Source: Desulfotruncus alcoholivorax DSM 16058
GTDB taxonomy: Bacteria; Bacillota; Desulfotomaculia; Desulfotomaculales; Desulfallaceae
Length of the DNA: 64,000 bases
Direction: 5' to 3'
NCBI RefSeq assembly: GCF_000430885.1
Contig: NZ_AUMW01000018.1
Location: forward strand, 17,184-81,183
Part shown: positions 42,542 to 49,864 of the stretch, one piece after another
Numbering within the stretch: position 1 is the first letter of the stretch
Layout of the letters: each line of letters opens with the position of its first letter
The notes under the pieces: model-generated
The model's input: only the letters and a program-made list of their open reading frames with translations
Database searches by the model: none
What the model was told of the DNA's origin: nothing
Position numbers and translations under genes: made by a program

Positions 42542-43387
42542 TTAAGGCCATTGCAGTGGAACCGAAACTACGTCCAGCATACTGCCGTCTTTGGGACTGG
42601 CCCAATAAACCTCTAATACGCCGTGTCCTTCTGCCGGAGGATCAAATTTAATGCTCATTTCAAAATTGCCTCGTTCCGGCGCGCCTGCCGTTGCTGTTGC
42701 GCAGCTTTTTGCCATAACATTACCCTTGTCATCCAGCAATCTGGCGCTGACCGCCCCTTCAAATACTCTGGCGCTGCCTTTGACCAGCAGTGGTACGCTG
42801 GCAACCTGGTTGGGTGTTGGGTGGGTTACCCAGATGGCGGGTTCGTAGACTTTGGAAAGATCCCTGGAAAACGGCTGCCCGTAAAGCCCTACATGTCCCC
42901 ACCAGTCCATAGCGCGACCGTTTGTTTTACCATTAACCTGAAAAGCAACTTTTTCAATGTTGGGAAGTTCAGTTAATGTGTTGACGATACTTTGAATGCC
43001 CAGCGCTTCGCCTGCAGAACCGGTGTTTGTTTCCAGTACATTATCATTGAAGTTAACCGTGGCCAGCCCGTTTTCAATGGTTATGCCCAGCACTTTGGTT
43101 CCGGGTGCAAGAATGCTCTTTTTATCCCTGATTAATTCGGTCATGGCTGCTGAGGCTACATTTTTGGTATATGGAATAGAACGAACTTCCCTGACCAGAT
43201 AAGCATCTTCTGCTGTAAATTTAACAAAGTAAAGTGCAAGGTTGATATCCGGTTGCTTTTTTTGCTCCTCATTTACATTGCCCGGTTGTTCGGATTTAAC
43301 CGGCGATGGTCCCCTGGTACTGCATCCTACCATGGTTATTACAAATGAGAAAACTAAAAGCAACAATACTTTACGGCTTAACTGCAA
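42542..43387 (-). CDS. GerMN/Gmad2-domain lipoprotein
   Basis: A 281-residue exported lipoprotein. Signal peptide with lipobox MVGC (Cys22). The GerMN domain is at about residues 50-155 (LALYFVKFTAEDAYLVREVR ... GLATVNFNDNVLE), and Gmad2, an immunoglobulin-like fold, at about 185-280 (AIWVTHPTPNQVASVPLLVK). The domain pair occurs in GerM-type spore germination or cortex-related proteins. TTG start with AAGGAAG upstream. Confidence 0.88.
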   Translation of the reverse strand: MQLSRKVLLLLVFSFVITMVGCSTRGPSPVKSEQPGNVNEEQKKQPDINLALYFVKFTAEDAYLVREVRSIPYTKNVASAAMTELIRDKKSILAPGTKVLGITIENGLATVNFNDNVLETNTGSAGEALGIQSIVNTLTELPNIEKVAFQVNGKTNGRAMDWWGHVGLYGQPFSRDLSKVYEPAIWVTHPTPNQVASVPLLVKGSARVFEGAVSARLLDDKGNVMAKSCATATAGAPERGNFEMSIKFDPPAEGHGVLEVYWASPKDGSMLDVVSVPLQWP

Positions 43388-43470
43388 TGCTTCACTTCCT
43401 TTGTAAATTTAGAAGAAAATATATAACAGTATACCATTTTACCGGGGTCTTTTCCATACCATAAAAAAGC

Positions 43471-43506
43471 AAAGATCTCCTTCCGCGCGTATGGAAGGAG
43501 ATCTTT
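43471..43506. terminator. Bidirectional terminator
   Basis: AAAGATCTCCTTCC / GGAAGGAGATCTTT with an 8-nt loop. T-run on the plus side and A-run on the other. Confidence 0.85.
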
Positions 43507-43524
43507 TAATAAACAAATAACTTA

Positions 43525-43689
43525 TTAATCATAAGGGATATATGAGTGGTGATCCGTTACTTTGCCGTTAGCCAAATACTCAAGCTTGCTTATAGCTTTT
43601 TTAATCGAATTGGCAAATATCCCCGAGGCGATGCCGACAACTGCAATTGTACCCATGATGATATAAAAATCCATCCAGTGTCCTTCCAT
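43525..43689 (-). CDS. Small membrane protein (54 residues)
   Basis: A 54-codon ORF with a strong RBS (AAAGGGGG, about 9 nt before ATG). It starts MEGHWMDFYIIMGTIAVVGI, spans one membrane helix (about 7-27), then a basic amphipathic segment (SIKKAISKLEYLANGK) and a polar tail ending SYIPYD. It ends at the terminator 43471-43506. Unrecognised, but RBS, helix and terminator together make it credible. Confidence 0.65.
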   Translation of the reverse strand: MEGHWMDFYIIMGTIAVVGIASGIFANSIKKAISKLEYLANGKVTDHHSYIPYD

Positions 43690-43844
43690 CTGAATAATCC
43701 CCCTTTCAAAGTCAGAAGTATAATGTTTTTTTTAATGTATCACTATAATTTTATGTAGTCAACGAATTAATGCTGGTATACATTACATTTGCATAAGACA
43801 GCTGAATGGTTTATAATTACGTAATGTCAATATTTAAATATAAT

Positions 43845-44194
43845 CGAAGTACGGCGGACAGTCGCTGCCGGCCGGTTAAAGCGGTTGGTAGAGGAAAGTC
43901 GAGACACGCACACCGGCGCATCATTGACCGGTGTAGTATGGTGCCCGGCGCAAGCCGGGGCAGGGCGACCTGACGACGACAAAAGAAACCCAACGGGTTT
44001 TGAGTAGTCATAAAGTGCCACAGAAACCAGGTCACCGGGTAACCGGTGAGTGCAAGGGTAAACTCCGCCAGCGTGCAACCCAAATAGGCGGCCTTTGAGC
44101 CGCGGGTAGGGGCACCCCCGTTAGGGGGAGGCAGACTGTGGTCTGCCTAGATAGATGACTGTCGAAACAGAATCTCGCTTACGGCCGTGCTTCG
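43845..44194 (+). ncRNA. rnpB: RNase P RNA
   Basis: About 350 nt. P1 pairs CGAAGTACGGC (43845-43855) with GCCGTGCTTCG (44184-44194). Conserved core segments are present: AGAGGAAAGTC near 43890, CACAGAAACCAGGTCACCGG around 44020-44040, a GTGCAAGGGTAAA segment, and the 3' core ATAGATGACTGTC...ACAGAATCTCGCTTACGG. It is the catalytic RNA that removes 5' leaders from tRNA precursors. Small frames inside are not genes. Confidence 0.93.
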
Positions 44195-44281
44195 TTTATT
44201 TTAATATTGGCAAACGAATTTTTGAGTGTTAGTGTCAAACGATCTTGAAAAAATTTATCGTTTATGAGAATATAATATTAC

Positions 44282-44456
44282 CTACTTGGTACGTAACCCC
44301 TTGTTTTTTTAACCTACAAAAGTAACAAGGGAGCTTTCGGTCCGGGTGCTTATGTCAAGCCGCCAAGTATTGCGGAAGACAGAACCAGCCGGCCGGGCAC
44401 CCACCTGTGAGAGGTGGGTTGATAAAAAGCTGGTGGGTTACGGCTTGGTGGGGAAT
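44282..44456 (+). ncRNA. Structured RNA, possibly 6S RNA
   Basis: No ORF. The ends pair over a long distance: CGTAACCC (near 44292-44299) with GGGTTACG (44435-44442), extended by ACTTGGT/GCTTGGT-type flanks. Inside are local stems CCCTTGTT/AACAAGGG, GGGTGC/GCACCC and CCACCT/AGGTGG. Total length of about 175 nt with a long closing stem and interior bubble suits 6S RNA, which binds RNA polymerase. A terminator at 44468-44503 (GGGTC...GGCCC then TTTGTTTTT) follows. The structure is seen; the 6S name is a guess. Confidence 0.45.
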
Positions 44457-44467
44457 ATGTTTTTAAT

Positions 44468-44503
44468 GGGTCTTCGCTTTATTGCGGGGGCCCTTTGTTT
44501 TTA
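44468..44503 (+). terminator. Terminator after structured RNA
   Basis: GGGTC..CGC[TTTATT]GCG..GGCCC-type stem with small mismatches, followed by TTTGTTTTT. Confidence 0.6.
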
Positions 44504-44535
44504 ATAAATTATTTTCAGAATATTCAAGCCTGATA

Positions 44536-44585
44536 TTGACAATATAGAGAACTTTAGATTAAACTTGAGGTAACTAAATAGTTAC
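44536..44585 (+). promoter_or_regulatory. TetR promoter and palindromic operator
   Basis: TTGACA (44536-44541), 17-nt spacer, TTAAAC (44559-44564). Immediately downstream, at the expected transcription start, lies the perfect palindrome GTAACTAAATAGTTAC (44570-44585). The TetR-family gene begins 14 nt later, so autorepression through this site is likely. Confidence 0.7.
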
Positions 44586-44598
44586 TTGTGAGGTGTCT

Positions 44599-45228
44599 AT
44601 GGGGGGAAGAGGTAACAGGCAGGAAGATACTAAGGAGCGGCTCTTGTTCTGTGCAGAAAGAATCTTTGCGCAAAAAGGTTTGGATGGTGCCCGGGTGGAT
44701 GAAATAGCAGCCGAGGCTAAAGTCAATAAAAGGATGATTTACCACTACTACCAAAGTAAAGAAAACCTGTATACTGAAGTTTTAAAATATAACTTTGGCA
44801 AGATTTATGCTCTGGGTGAAAAAGTATTCGATTCCGCCGCCAGTCCTCTGGACAACCTGTGTATAATCATTCGGGAATATTTTTATTTTTTGGCGAATAA
44901 CGAAAATTTTGTGCGGTTACTCAGCTGGGAGAACCTTTACGGCAGTAAGCAAGCCGGGCGGTTGCTGCCGGGGTATCTGAAGAACGCCATGCCCGGTCTG
45001 CGAAAAATTTTTAAGGACGGGGTAAGCCAGGGGCAAATCCGTCCCGATGTTGACGTCAACCAGCTAATCATAAGTATCCACGGGCTTTGCCTGGTCTACC
45101 TCACCAGAAGAGAATTGTTGTATTCTCTTTGGAGGGAAGATATGGTTTCACCAGTCCGGTTGGAGGAAAGGTTAAAGCATATTATCAATTTAGTCTTACA
45201 TGGTGTTGCTGTTAGTATTAGTGAATGA
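44599..45228 (+). CDS. TetR-family transcriptional regulator
   Basis: A 209-residue repressor. N-terminal HTH at about residues 10-55: ERLLFCAERIFAQKGLDGAR, then VDEIAAEAKVNKRMIYHYYQSKENLY. The C-terminal ligand domain resembles the TetR_C group with YFYFLANNENFVRLLSWENL. It is probably autoregulated by the palindrome at 44570. The following genes (SCP2-like, UPF0173 hydrolase, CaiB-type CoA-transferase) suggest fatty-acid or CoA-ester metabolism as a possible target, by context only. Confidence 0.92.
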   Translation: MGGRGNRQEDTKERLLFCAERIFAQKGLDGARVDEIAAEAKVNKRMIYHYYQSKENLYTEVLKYNFGKIYALGEKVFDSAASPLDNLCIIIREYFYFLANNENFVRLLSWENLYGSKQAGRLLPGYLKNAMPGLRKIFKDGVSQGQIRPDVDVNQLIISIHGLCLVYLTRRELLYSLWREDMVSPVRLEERLKHIINLVLHGVAVSISE

Positions 45229-45318
45229 TAATTCATTCATTAAATTGCATTTAGATAGATGCGGTGCCGTAAACGCGCCGATCTTATAAAGTACCATATT
45301 AAAGGGGGATTATAATTA

Positions 45319-45639
45319 ATGAGCATGAAAGAAGTTTTTGCAGGTATCCAGGAAAAACTAAACGCTGACCCTTCCAAAATGGCCGGCCTTACAGCCACGT
45401 ACCAGTTTAGCCTTTCCGGTGATGGCGGCGGAGAATACTTTGTTGTTTTTGATAATGGGACAGCCCAGGTAAACGAAGGCACGGCAGACAACCCCAACAT
45501 TACTATTTCCATGGAAGCAGCTGATTTTCAAGATATGGTAGATGGCAAGCTGGACGGCATGGGCGCGTTTATGAGCGGCAAATTGAAAGTAACCGGCGAC
45601 ATGTCACTGGCAATGCGCCTGCAAACACTTTTAAGCTAA
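45319..45639 (+). CDS. SCP2 sterol-carrier-like protein
   Basis: A 106-residue single-domain lipid-binding protein of the SCP2 fold: YQFSLSGDGGGEYFVVFDNG, then ADNPNITISMEAADFQDMVD and a C-terminal FMSGKLKVTGDMSLAMRLQT. In bacteria such proteins bind hydrophobic ligands; the exact ligand is unknown. AAAGGGGG precedes the ATG. Terminated by the hairpin at 45653. Confidence 0.9.
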   Translation: MSMKEVFAGIQEKLNADPSKMAGLTATYQFSLSGDGGGEYFVVFDNGTAQVNEGTADNPNITISMEAADFQDMVDGKLDGMGAFMSGKLKVTGDMSLAMRLQTLLS

Positions 45640-45652
45640 TTGGAGATTATCT

Positions 45653-45678
45653 AAGCCGGAGGGGTTTCCCCTCCGGTT
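45653..45678 (+). terminator. Intrinsic terminator after SCP2 gene
   Basis: AGCCGGAGGG and CCCTCCGGTT with a short loop, followed by AATTGTTATTTT. Confidence 0.75.
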
Positions 45679-45779
45679 AATTGTTATTTTAAAAATTTTC
45701 TTTTGACCCCCGGCAGGGTTATACTGGATAATGAAGAAAATGTATGCACAAAATAAAATAACTGACGGGAGGGAATAAA

Positions 45780-46478
45780 ATGCCTCATCATGTTAAATGG
45801 CTGGGACATGCTGCATGTATGATCAAAACCCAAAGCGGCAAAGTTGTTCTTATTGATCCCTGGATTACGGGCAATCCCGCTTGTCCGGTTAAGAAGGAAG
45901 AATTGAAGCAGGCAGACTTGATTTTAGTTACCCATGACCATTTTGATCATATGGGTTCAGACATTCCGGACCTGGTTAAGGCTACCGGCGCCACTGTGAT
46001 TGCGCAGCCGGAACTCTGCAGTGCGCTGCAGGAGGCCGGGGTTGGTGCAGAAAATATTATTAACGGGATGGGTATGAATATCGGGGGAACAGTAGAAGTA
46101 GCCGGGATCAAGGTGATAATGACCCAGGCTTTCCACTCGGGGACAGCGGGAGAGGCTGTTGGCTATATAATCATCCTGGAAGACGGCAAAACCATATACC
46201 ATGCCGGAGATACAGGTATTTTTGCCAGCATGGAGTTGCTTGGCCAAATTTATCCCATTGACCTGGCCCTGCTGCCCATTGGCAGTGTGTTCGTCATGGA
46301 CCCGGTGCAGGCTGCCTATAGCCTGACTTTGTTAAAACCGCGCGTAGCCGTTCCAATCCATTTCGGAACATTCCCCATCTTAGTTCAGGATGGTGCAGGA
46401 TTTGCCAAACTTGCTGCTGAAAAAGCGCCGGAAGTCAAAGTGGAGGTTCTGAAACCCGGAGAAGAAATTACTTTATAA
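45780..46478 (+). CDS. UPF0173 metal-dependent hydrolase
   Basis: A 232-residue metallo-beta-lactamase-fold protein. The metal motif THDHFDHMGS is at about residues 50-60, with a later His in TQAFHSG, the Asp in YHAGDTGIF and the C-terminal VPIHFGTFP. Matches the UPF0173 (YtkL-like) family, whose physiological substrate is not known. GGGAGGG before ATG. Next gene after 26 nt. Confidence 0.9.
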   Translation: MPHHVKWLGHAACMIKTQSGKVVLIDPWITGNPACPVKKEELKQADLILVTHDHFDHMGSDIPDLVKATGATVIAQPELCSALQEAGVGAENIINGMGMNIGGTVEVAGIKVIMTQAFHSGTAGEAVGYIIILEDGKTIYHAGDTGIFASMELLGQIYPIDLALLPIGSVFVMDPVQAAYSLTLLKPRVAVPIHFGTFPILVQDGAGFAKLAAEKAPEVKVEVLKPGEEITL

Positions 46479-46504
46479 CTTATAAATTATAGGTGGTATG
46501 AGAA

Positions 46505-47671
46505 GTGTTGAAAGATATCCGTATTCTGGATTTAACCCGCCTTCTTCCCGGCCCTTATGCCAGTATGCTGCTGGCGGACCTGGGTGCCGAAGTGATAAAA
46601 ATAGAGGAACCTGACACCGGAGATTATATGCGCCATTTTATGCCCCGGGTCGGTGACACCAGTGTGTTTTTTCTGGCGGTCAACCGAAACAAAAAAAGTA
46701 TTACCCTTAATTTAAAAAAAGAACGGGGCAAAGAAATCTTCTTATCACTGGTCAAAAGGGCCGACGTAGTATTCGAAGGTTTTAGGCCGGGCGTAATGGA
46801 TGCGCTGGGTTTGGGCTATCAAGACCTGCAAAAAGTTAACCCCGGTATTGTCTACTGCTCACTTTCGGGGTACGGCCAGGACGGTCCCTACCGGGATAAG
46901 GCGGGGCATGACATCAATTATATGTCTGTAAGCGGCGCCCTCGGCATTACCGGATTAAGGGGAGCCCAGCCGGTGGTTCCCGGAATTCAGGTGGCGGACT
47001 TAACGGGTGGAATGTTTTCCGTAATCAGTATTCTGGCGGCCCTCTGGCAAAAACAAAGGGATGGGCAGGGGAATTATGTGGACGTGTCAATGACTGATGG
47101 ATTGTTCTCAATGATGTCCATTCACCTGGCCAATTTGGCGGCTACAGGTACGCCGGCGGCCCGGGGCGACATGATGTTGTCAGGTGCACTTACCTGTTAT
47201 AACATCTACCGGACCAAAGACAGCGGCTATGTGGCGCTGGGTGCCCTTGAGGCTAAATTTTGGAAAAATTTCTGTACCGGTATTGGGCGGGAGGACCTGG
47301 CGGCAGGCCATCTATCGCGGGCAGTGGAGGAAGACCAGGTATACAAAGAGGTAAGGGACATATTCCTCTCCCGGACCACGGCTCAGTGGCAGGAATTTTC
47401 CGGCAAGGTGGATTGCTGTCTAACTGTAGTAAGCGATGCGGAAAGCGTAATGAACGGTGAATATGCCAGTGCACGGAGGATCTTTTTAGATGTTCCTGCT
47501 CCGAATGGAAAAAACATGAAACAGGTGCGTAACCCCATGGTTTTTGGGCAGCCGCGTGACGGAGATGTATTGCCGCCTCCCGCCCTTGGCCAGCATAACG
47601 CCGAAATCTACGGGGCACTGGGCCTTGACGAGCAAGAGCTGGAATTATTAAAACGCGATGGAGTGGTTTAA
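46505..47671 (+). CDS. CaiB/BaiF-family (class III) CoA-transferase
   Basis: A 388-residue enzyme that transfers CoA between carboxylic acids through an aspartyl-CoA anhydride. N-terminal ILDLTRLLPGPYASMLLADL and the conserved GAEVIKIEEP; the catalytic Asp is in GHDINYMSVSGALG (about residue 138); VQVADLTGGM is present. GTG start, RBS GGTGGT. Bile-acid, carnitine or racemase-type substrates cannot be separated from sequence. Confidence 0.93.
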   Translation: MLKDIRILDLTRLLPGPYASMLLADLGAEVIKIEEPDTGDYMRHFMPRVGDTSVFFLAVNRNKKSITLNLKKERGKEIFLSLVKRADVVFEGFRPGVMDALGLGYQDLQKVNPGIVYCSLSGYGQDGPYRDKAGHDINYMSVSGALGITGLRGAQPVVPGIQVADLTGGMFSVISILAALWQKQRDGQGNYVDVSMTDGLFSMMSIHLANLAATGTPAARGDMMLSGALTCYNIYRTKDSGYVALGALEAKFWKNFCTGIGREDLAAGHLSRAVEEDQVYKEVRDIFLSRTTAQWQEFSGKVDCCLTVVSDAESVMNGEYASARRIFLDVPAPNGKNMKQVRNPMVFGQPRDGDVLPPPALGQHNAEIYGALGLDEQELELLKRDGVV

Positions 47672-47717
47672 AGAATAAATTTTCACCAGGGGAAAAAAAT
47701 AAACCCGGGGTGATATT

Positions 47718-47972
47718 ATGGAAATAGAAACAACCTGGGATAAATGGAAGAAAACGCTAAGCCGGGCGGTTGAGGCAGCTGAGTTCGCGGGCATGTCTGA
47801 AAAGACAATTGATGAAATAGCTTACAGGCTGGGAGACTTTCTGGCCAACAAGATAGACCCGGGCAATAGGGAGCAAAAGTTACTCAATGAGCTTTGGGCT
47901 GAAGCCGGCGAAAACGAGAAGAGGGTTCTCGCCTCGTTGATCGTACGTATGGTGGTGGATAAAGATAATTAA
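47718..47972 (+). CDS. DUF3243 family protein
   Basis: An 84-residue helical cytoplasmic protein like B. subtilis YmfJ: TWDKWKKTLSRAVEAAEFAG, ISAYRLGDFLA-type core (here IDEIAYRLGDFLANKIDPGN) and a C-terminal KRVLASLIVRMV. Function unknown; widespread in Firmicutes. It overlaps the convergent gene by 4 nt. Confidence 0.8.
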   Translation: MEIETTWDKWKKTLSRAVEAAEFAGMSEKTIDEIAYRLGDFLANKIDPGNREQKLLNELWAEAGENEKRVLASLIVRMVVDKDN

Positions 47973-48508
47973 CCAAGCACCACTTGCACCGGCAGGTTGT
48001 TTTCCTCCCGGTAGCGGGAATCTTCCACCACCAACTCATAAATCCGGTGGTCCTTCAACATAATCTTCCAGGCTTCTTCTACCGTGCTGATAAAGCCCTG
48101 ATGAAGGGGTATGCTTTGTGTAATCAGCGGGCACCGGTACGGCAAATCAAGGGTCTCATAAATCATGAGCAATTCCCCGTTTAACTGCAGGTGGGGAGTG
48201 ACGGGGAAAAAACGGCAGGCCAGGGGACGAGCCTCCCTGGGGCATTGTCCGGTGCAGCGAATAAAAAAAACCGGGTTGGGCCAGGATGCTGGGAAAAACT
48301 GCTCGGCAGGATCCTGTTCCTCCCAGAGCAACCAATCCTCCTGTCTGGTAAACATCACTTCTTCACCCGGGAATAAATACATGCCCAGCTCGTTATTTTT
48401 CCCGGGGCGGCAGCAGGTTTTGCCGCATAGTAATCCGCAGTCCCCGGCCAGTGGTGTGAATTTTGCCGTAATTTGGTACAGGTGCCGGTAATCCTTTGAT
48501 GAGAGCAT
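47969..48508 (-). CDS. Cys-rich YkgJ-like protein
   Basis: A 179-residue cytosolic protein with Cys clusters that look metal-binding: CGLLCGKTCCRPG near the N-terminus, CTGQCPREARPLACRFFP in the middle, and YRCPLI. The pattern resembles the CxxxCxxCC zinc/iron-chelating YkgJ group, but is longer. ATG 48508 with GGAGG 6 nt upstream is preferred; the frame remains open to 48547, overlapping the HD gene. Function unknown. Confidence 0.75.
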   Translation of the reverse strand: MLSSKDYRHLYQITAKFTPLAGDCGLLCGKTCCRPGKNNELGMYLFPGEEVMFTRQEDWLLWEEQDPAEQFFPASWPNPVFFIRCTGQCPREARPLACRFFPVTPHLQLNGELLMIYETLDLPYRCPLITQSIPLHQGFISTVEEAWKIMLKDHRIYELVVEDSRYREENNLPVQVVLG

Positions 48509-48527
48509 TGCCAACCTCCACGCAAAA

Positions 48528-49763
48528 TTATAGTTCTTCCCGCCCATGGATTTTTTCCTTTAAATCTTCTGCTTCCCCATAACTATCAAGGAGTAGGCCG
48601 GCTATTTCGCCGTCGATTGCCCGGCTTTTAACTTGTCCAACTAAAATCTTTTCGATTTCGTTTCTGGACATTCCCTGGCGGTAAGGCCGGTCTTCAATTA
48701 GAGCGCTGAAAATATCGGCGACGGCCATGACACGTGACCCGGTAGTCAGTTCTTTACCTGTCAGGTGAAAGGGATAGCCCGTTCCATCCAACTTTTCATG
48801 ATGGTATGATGCCCAGCTGTTAATTTCCTCAAAGCAGTCTATATTGCTCAGGATCTGGTAAGTAATGTAGGTATGCTGTTTGATCACATTATACTCTACT
48901 TTGTTTAATCTGCCCGGCTTTTCCAGGATCTCATCCGGAATGCTCAGTTTACCCAGGTCGTGAAGCAGGCCGGCGATATACATATTATTTTGCTGTTCCT
49001 TATCAAATCCTATTTTCTCCGCCAGGAATCTTGCCACTTCAGCTACCAGCTGTGAGTGTCTGAAAGTGAAAGGGCTTTTCCCGTCAATAATTTTGGAAAA
49101 AATTAGACTGATGCCGGTTATTTCATCCTGGTTGACGGTTACCGGACAATTGCCTAAATTTTGTTCCAGCCGGGATTGTATAAACTGGTTGGTTAAATCC
49201 AGCCACAGGCATTCTTTTTGGGCGATATGGCTAAAAGCCTCAACCAGCCCGGGGTCAAACATGGTGCCGGATTTGGATTGAATTTTTTCAACTATTTCAT
49301 CCCGGTGATCAAGAATATTGCCCGGTTTTTGTGCTAATATGTCAACGCGGTCGGCAAGATAGATGATACGGCTGGCCAGAGGTATCAAGTTGCCCGACAG
49401 TCCGGAAAAGTTTTGGCCGTCCCAATTGTCATGGTGGTGCCGGACGATGCCGGCCAGCGGCTTTAAGATCCGTACCGAATCAAGCAGGTTGAAACCCCTT
49501 TCACAGTGTTCCCAGGGGTTATTTACTTCAAAATGCTCCAGGTTGGCTTTCTCCCGGAAAGTGCTGGACCCGGCGTCATGGATGATGGCACTGCAGAACA
49601 ATGGAAGGTATTCTTCTCCAGACAATTGTAGTTCTTCCGCCAGGTACAGTGCCAGCAGCGCTACCCGCTGGTGATGGCGCATCAGCCCATGACGATTGTA
49701 ATCCATGGCCAGGGAAAAGGCGCTAAGCAATTTGTATAATTGAATTTTTAGTTGATCAGCCAA
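48528..49763 (-). CDS. Tandem HD/HD-GYP-domain protein
   Basis: A 411-residue protein with two HD modules. The N-terminal one (about 25-190) has RHHQRVALLALYLAEEL, SAIIHDAG and HHHDNWDGQNFSGLSG, so the GYP loop is altered. The C-terminal one (about 225-395) is more canonical: RHSQLVAEVARFLAEKIG, LLHDLGKLSIPDEILEKPG, VIKQHTYI and HHEKLDGTGYPFHLTG. The second is a likely c-di-GMP or related phosphodiesterase; the first may be regulatory. No sensor or membrane part. Confidence 0.9.
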   Translation of the reverse strand: MADQLKIQLYKLLSAFSLAMDYNRHGLMRHHQRVALLALYLAEELQLSGEEYLPLFCSAIIHDAGSSTFREKANLEHFEVNNPWEHCERGFNLLDSVRILKPLAGIVRHHHDNWDGQNFSGLSGNLIPLASRIIYLADRVDILAQKPGNILDHRDEIVEKIQSKSGTMFDPGLVEAFSHIAQKECLWLDLTNQFIQSRLEQNLGNCPVTVNQDEITGISLIFSKIIDGKSPFTFRHSQLVAEVARFLAEKIGFDKEQQNNMYIAGLLHDLGKLSIPDEILEKPGRLNKVEYNVIKQHTYITYQILSNIDCFEEINSWASYHHEKLDGTGYPFHLTGKELTTGSRVMAVADIFSALIEDRPYRQGMSRNEIEKILVGQVKSRAIDGEIAGLLLDSYGEAEDLKEKIHGREEL

Positions 49764-49811
49764 TAGTTTTTCTCCTTCTTAAATAAGTATCCTAATCCCA
49801 TATTGAGATAG

Positions 49812-49860
49812 ATTCGCTACGCTCGCAATGACATTAATGAAAAAGAGGAGGCGTGTCATC
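49812..49860. repeat. Short intergenic repeats
   Basis: GATTCGCTACGCTCGCAATGAC, a common dispersed bacterial repeat motif, at about 49811-49832, then GAGGAGGCGTGTCATCTTTT, which resembles the units in the nifB-ferredoxin gap (GAGGAGGCGTGTCCCCTTTC). Suggests the same palindromic repeat family occurs outside the nif cluster. Confidence 0.5.
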
Positions 49861-49864
49861 TTTT

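Noticed and set aside
43817..44083. Minus-strand frames of 83-88 codons over rnpB
   Set aside because: They cover the conserved core of RNase P RNA and have no coding support.
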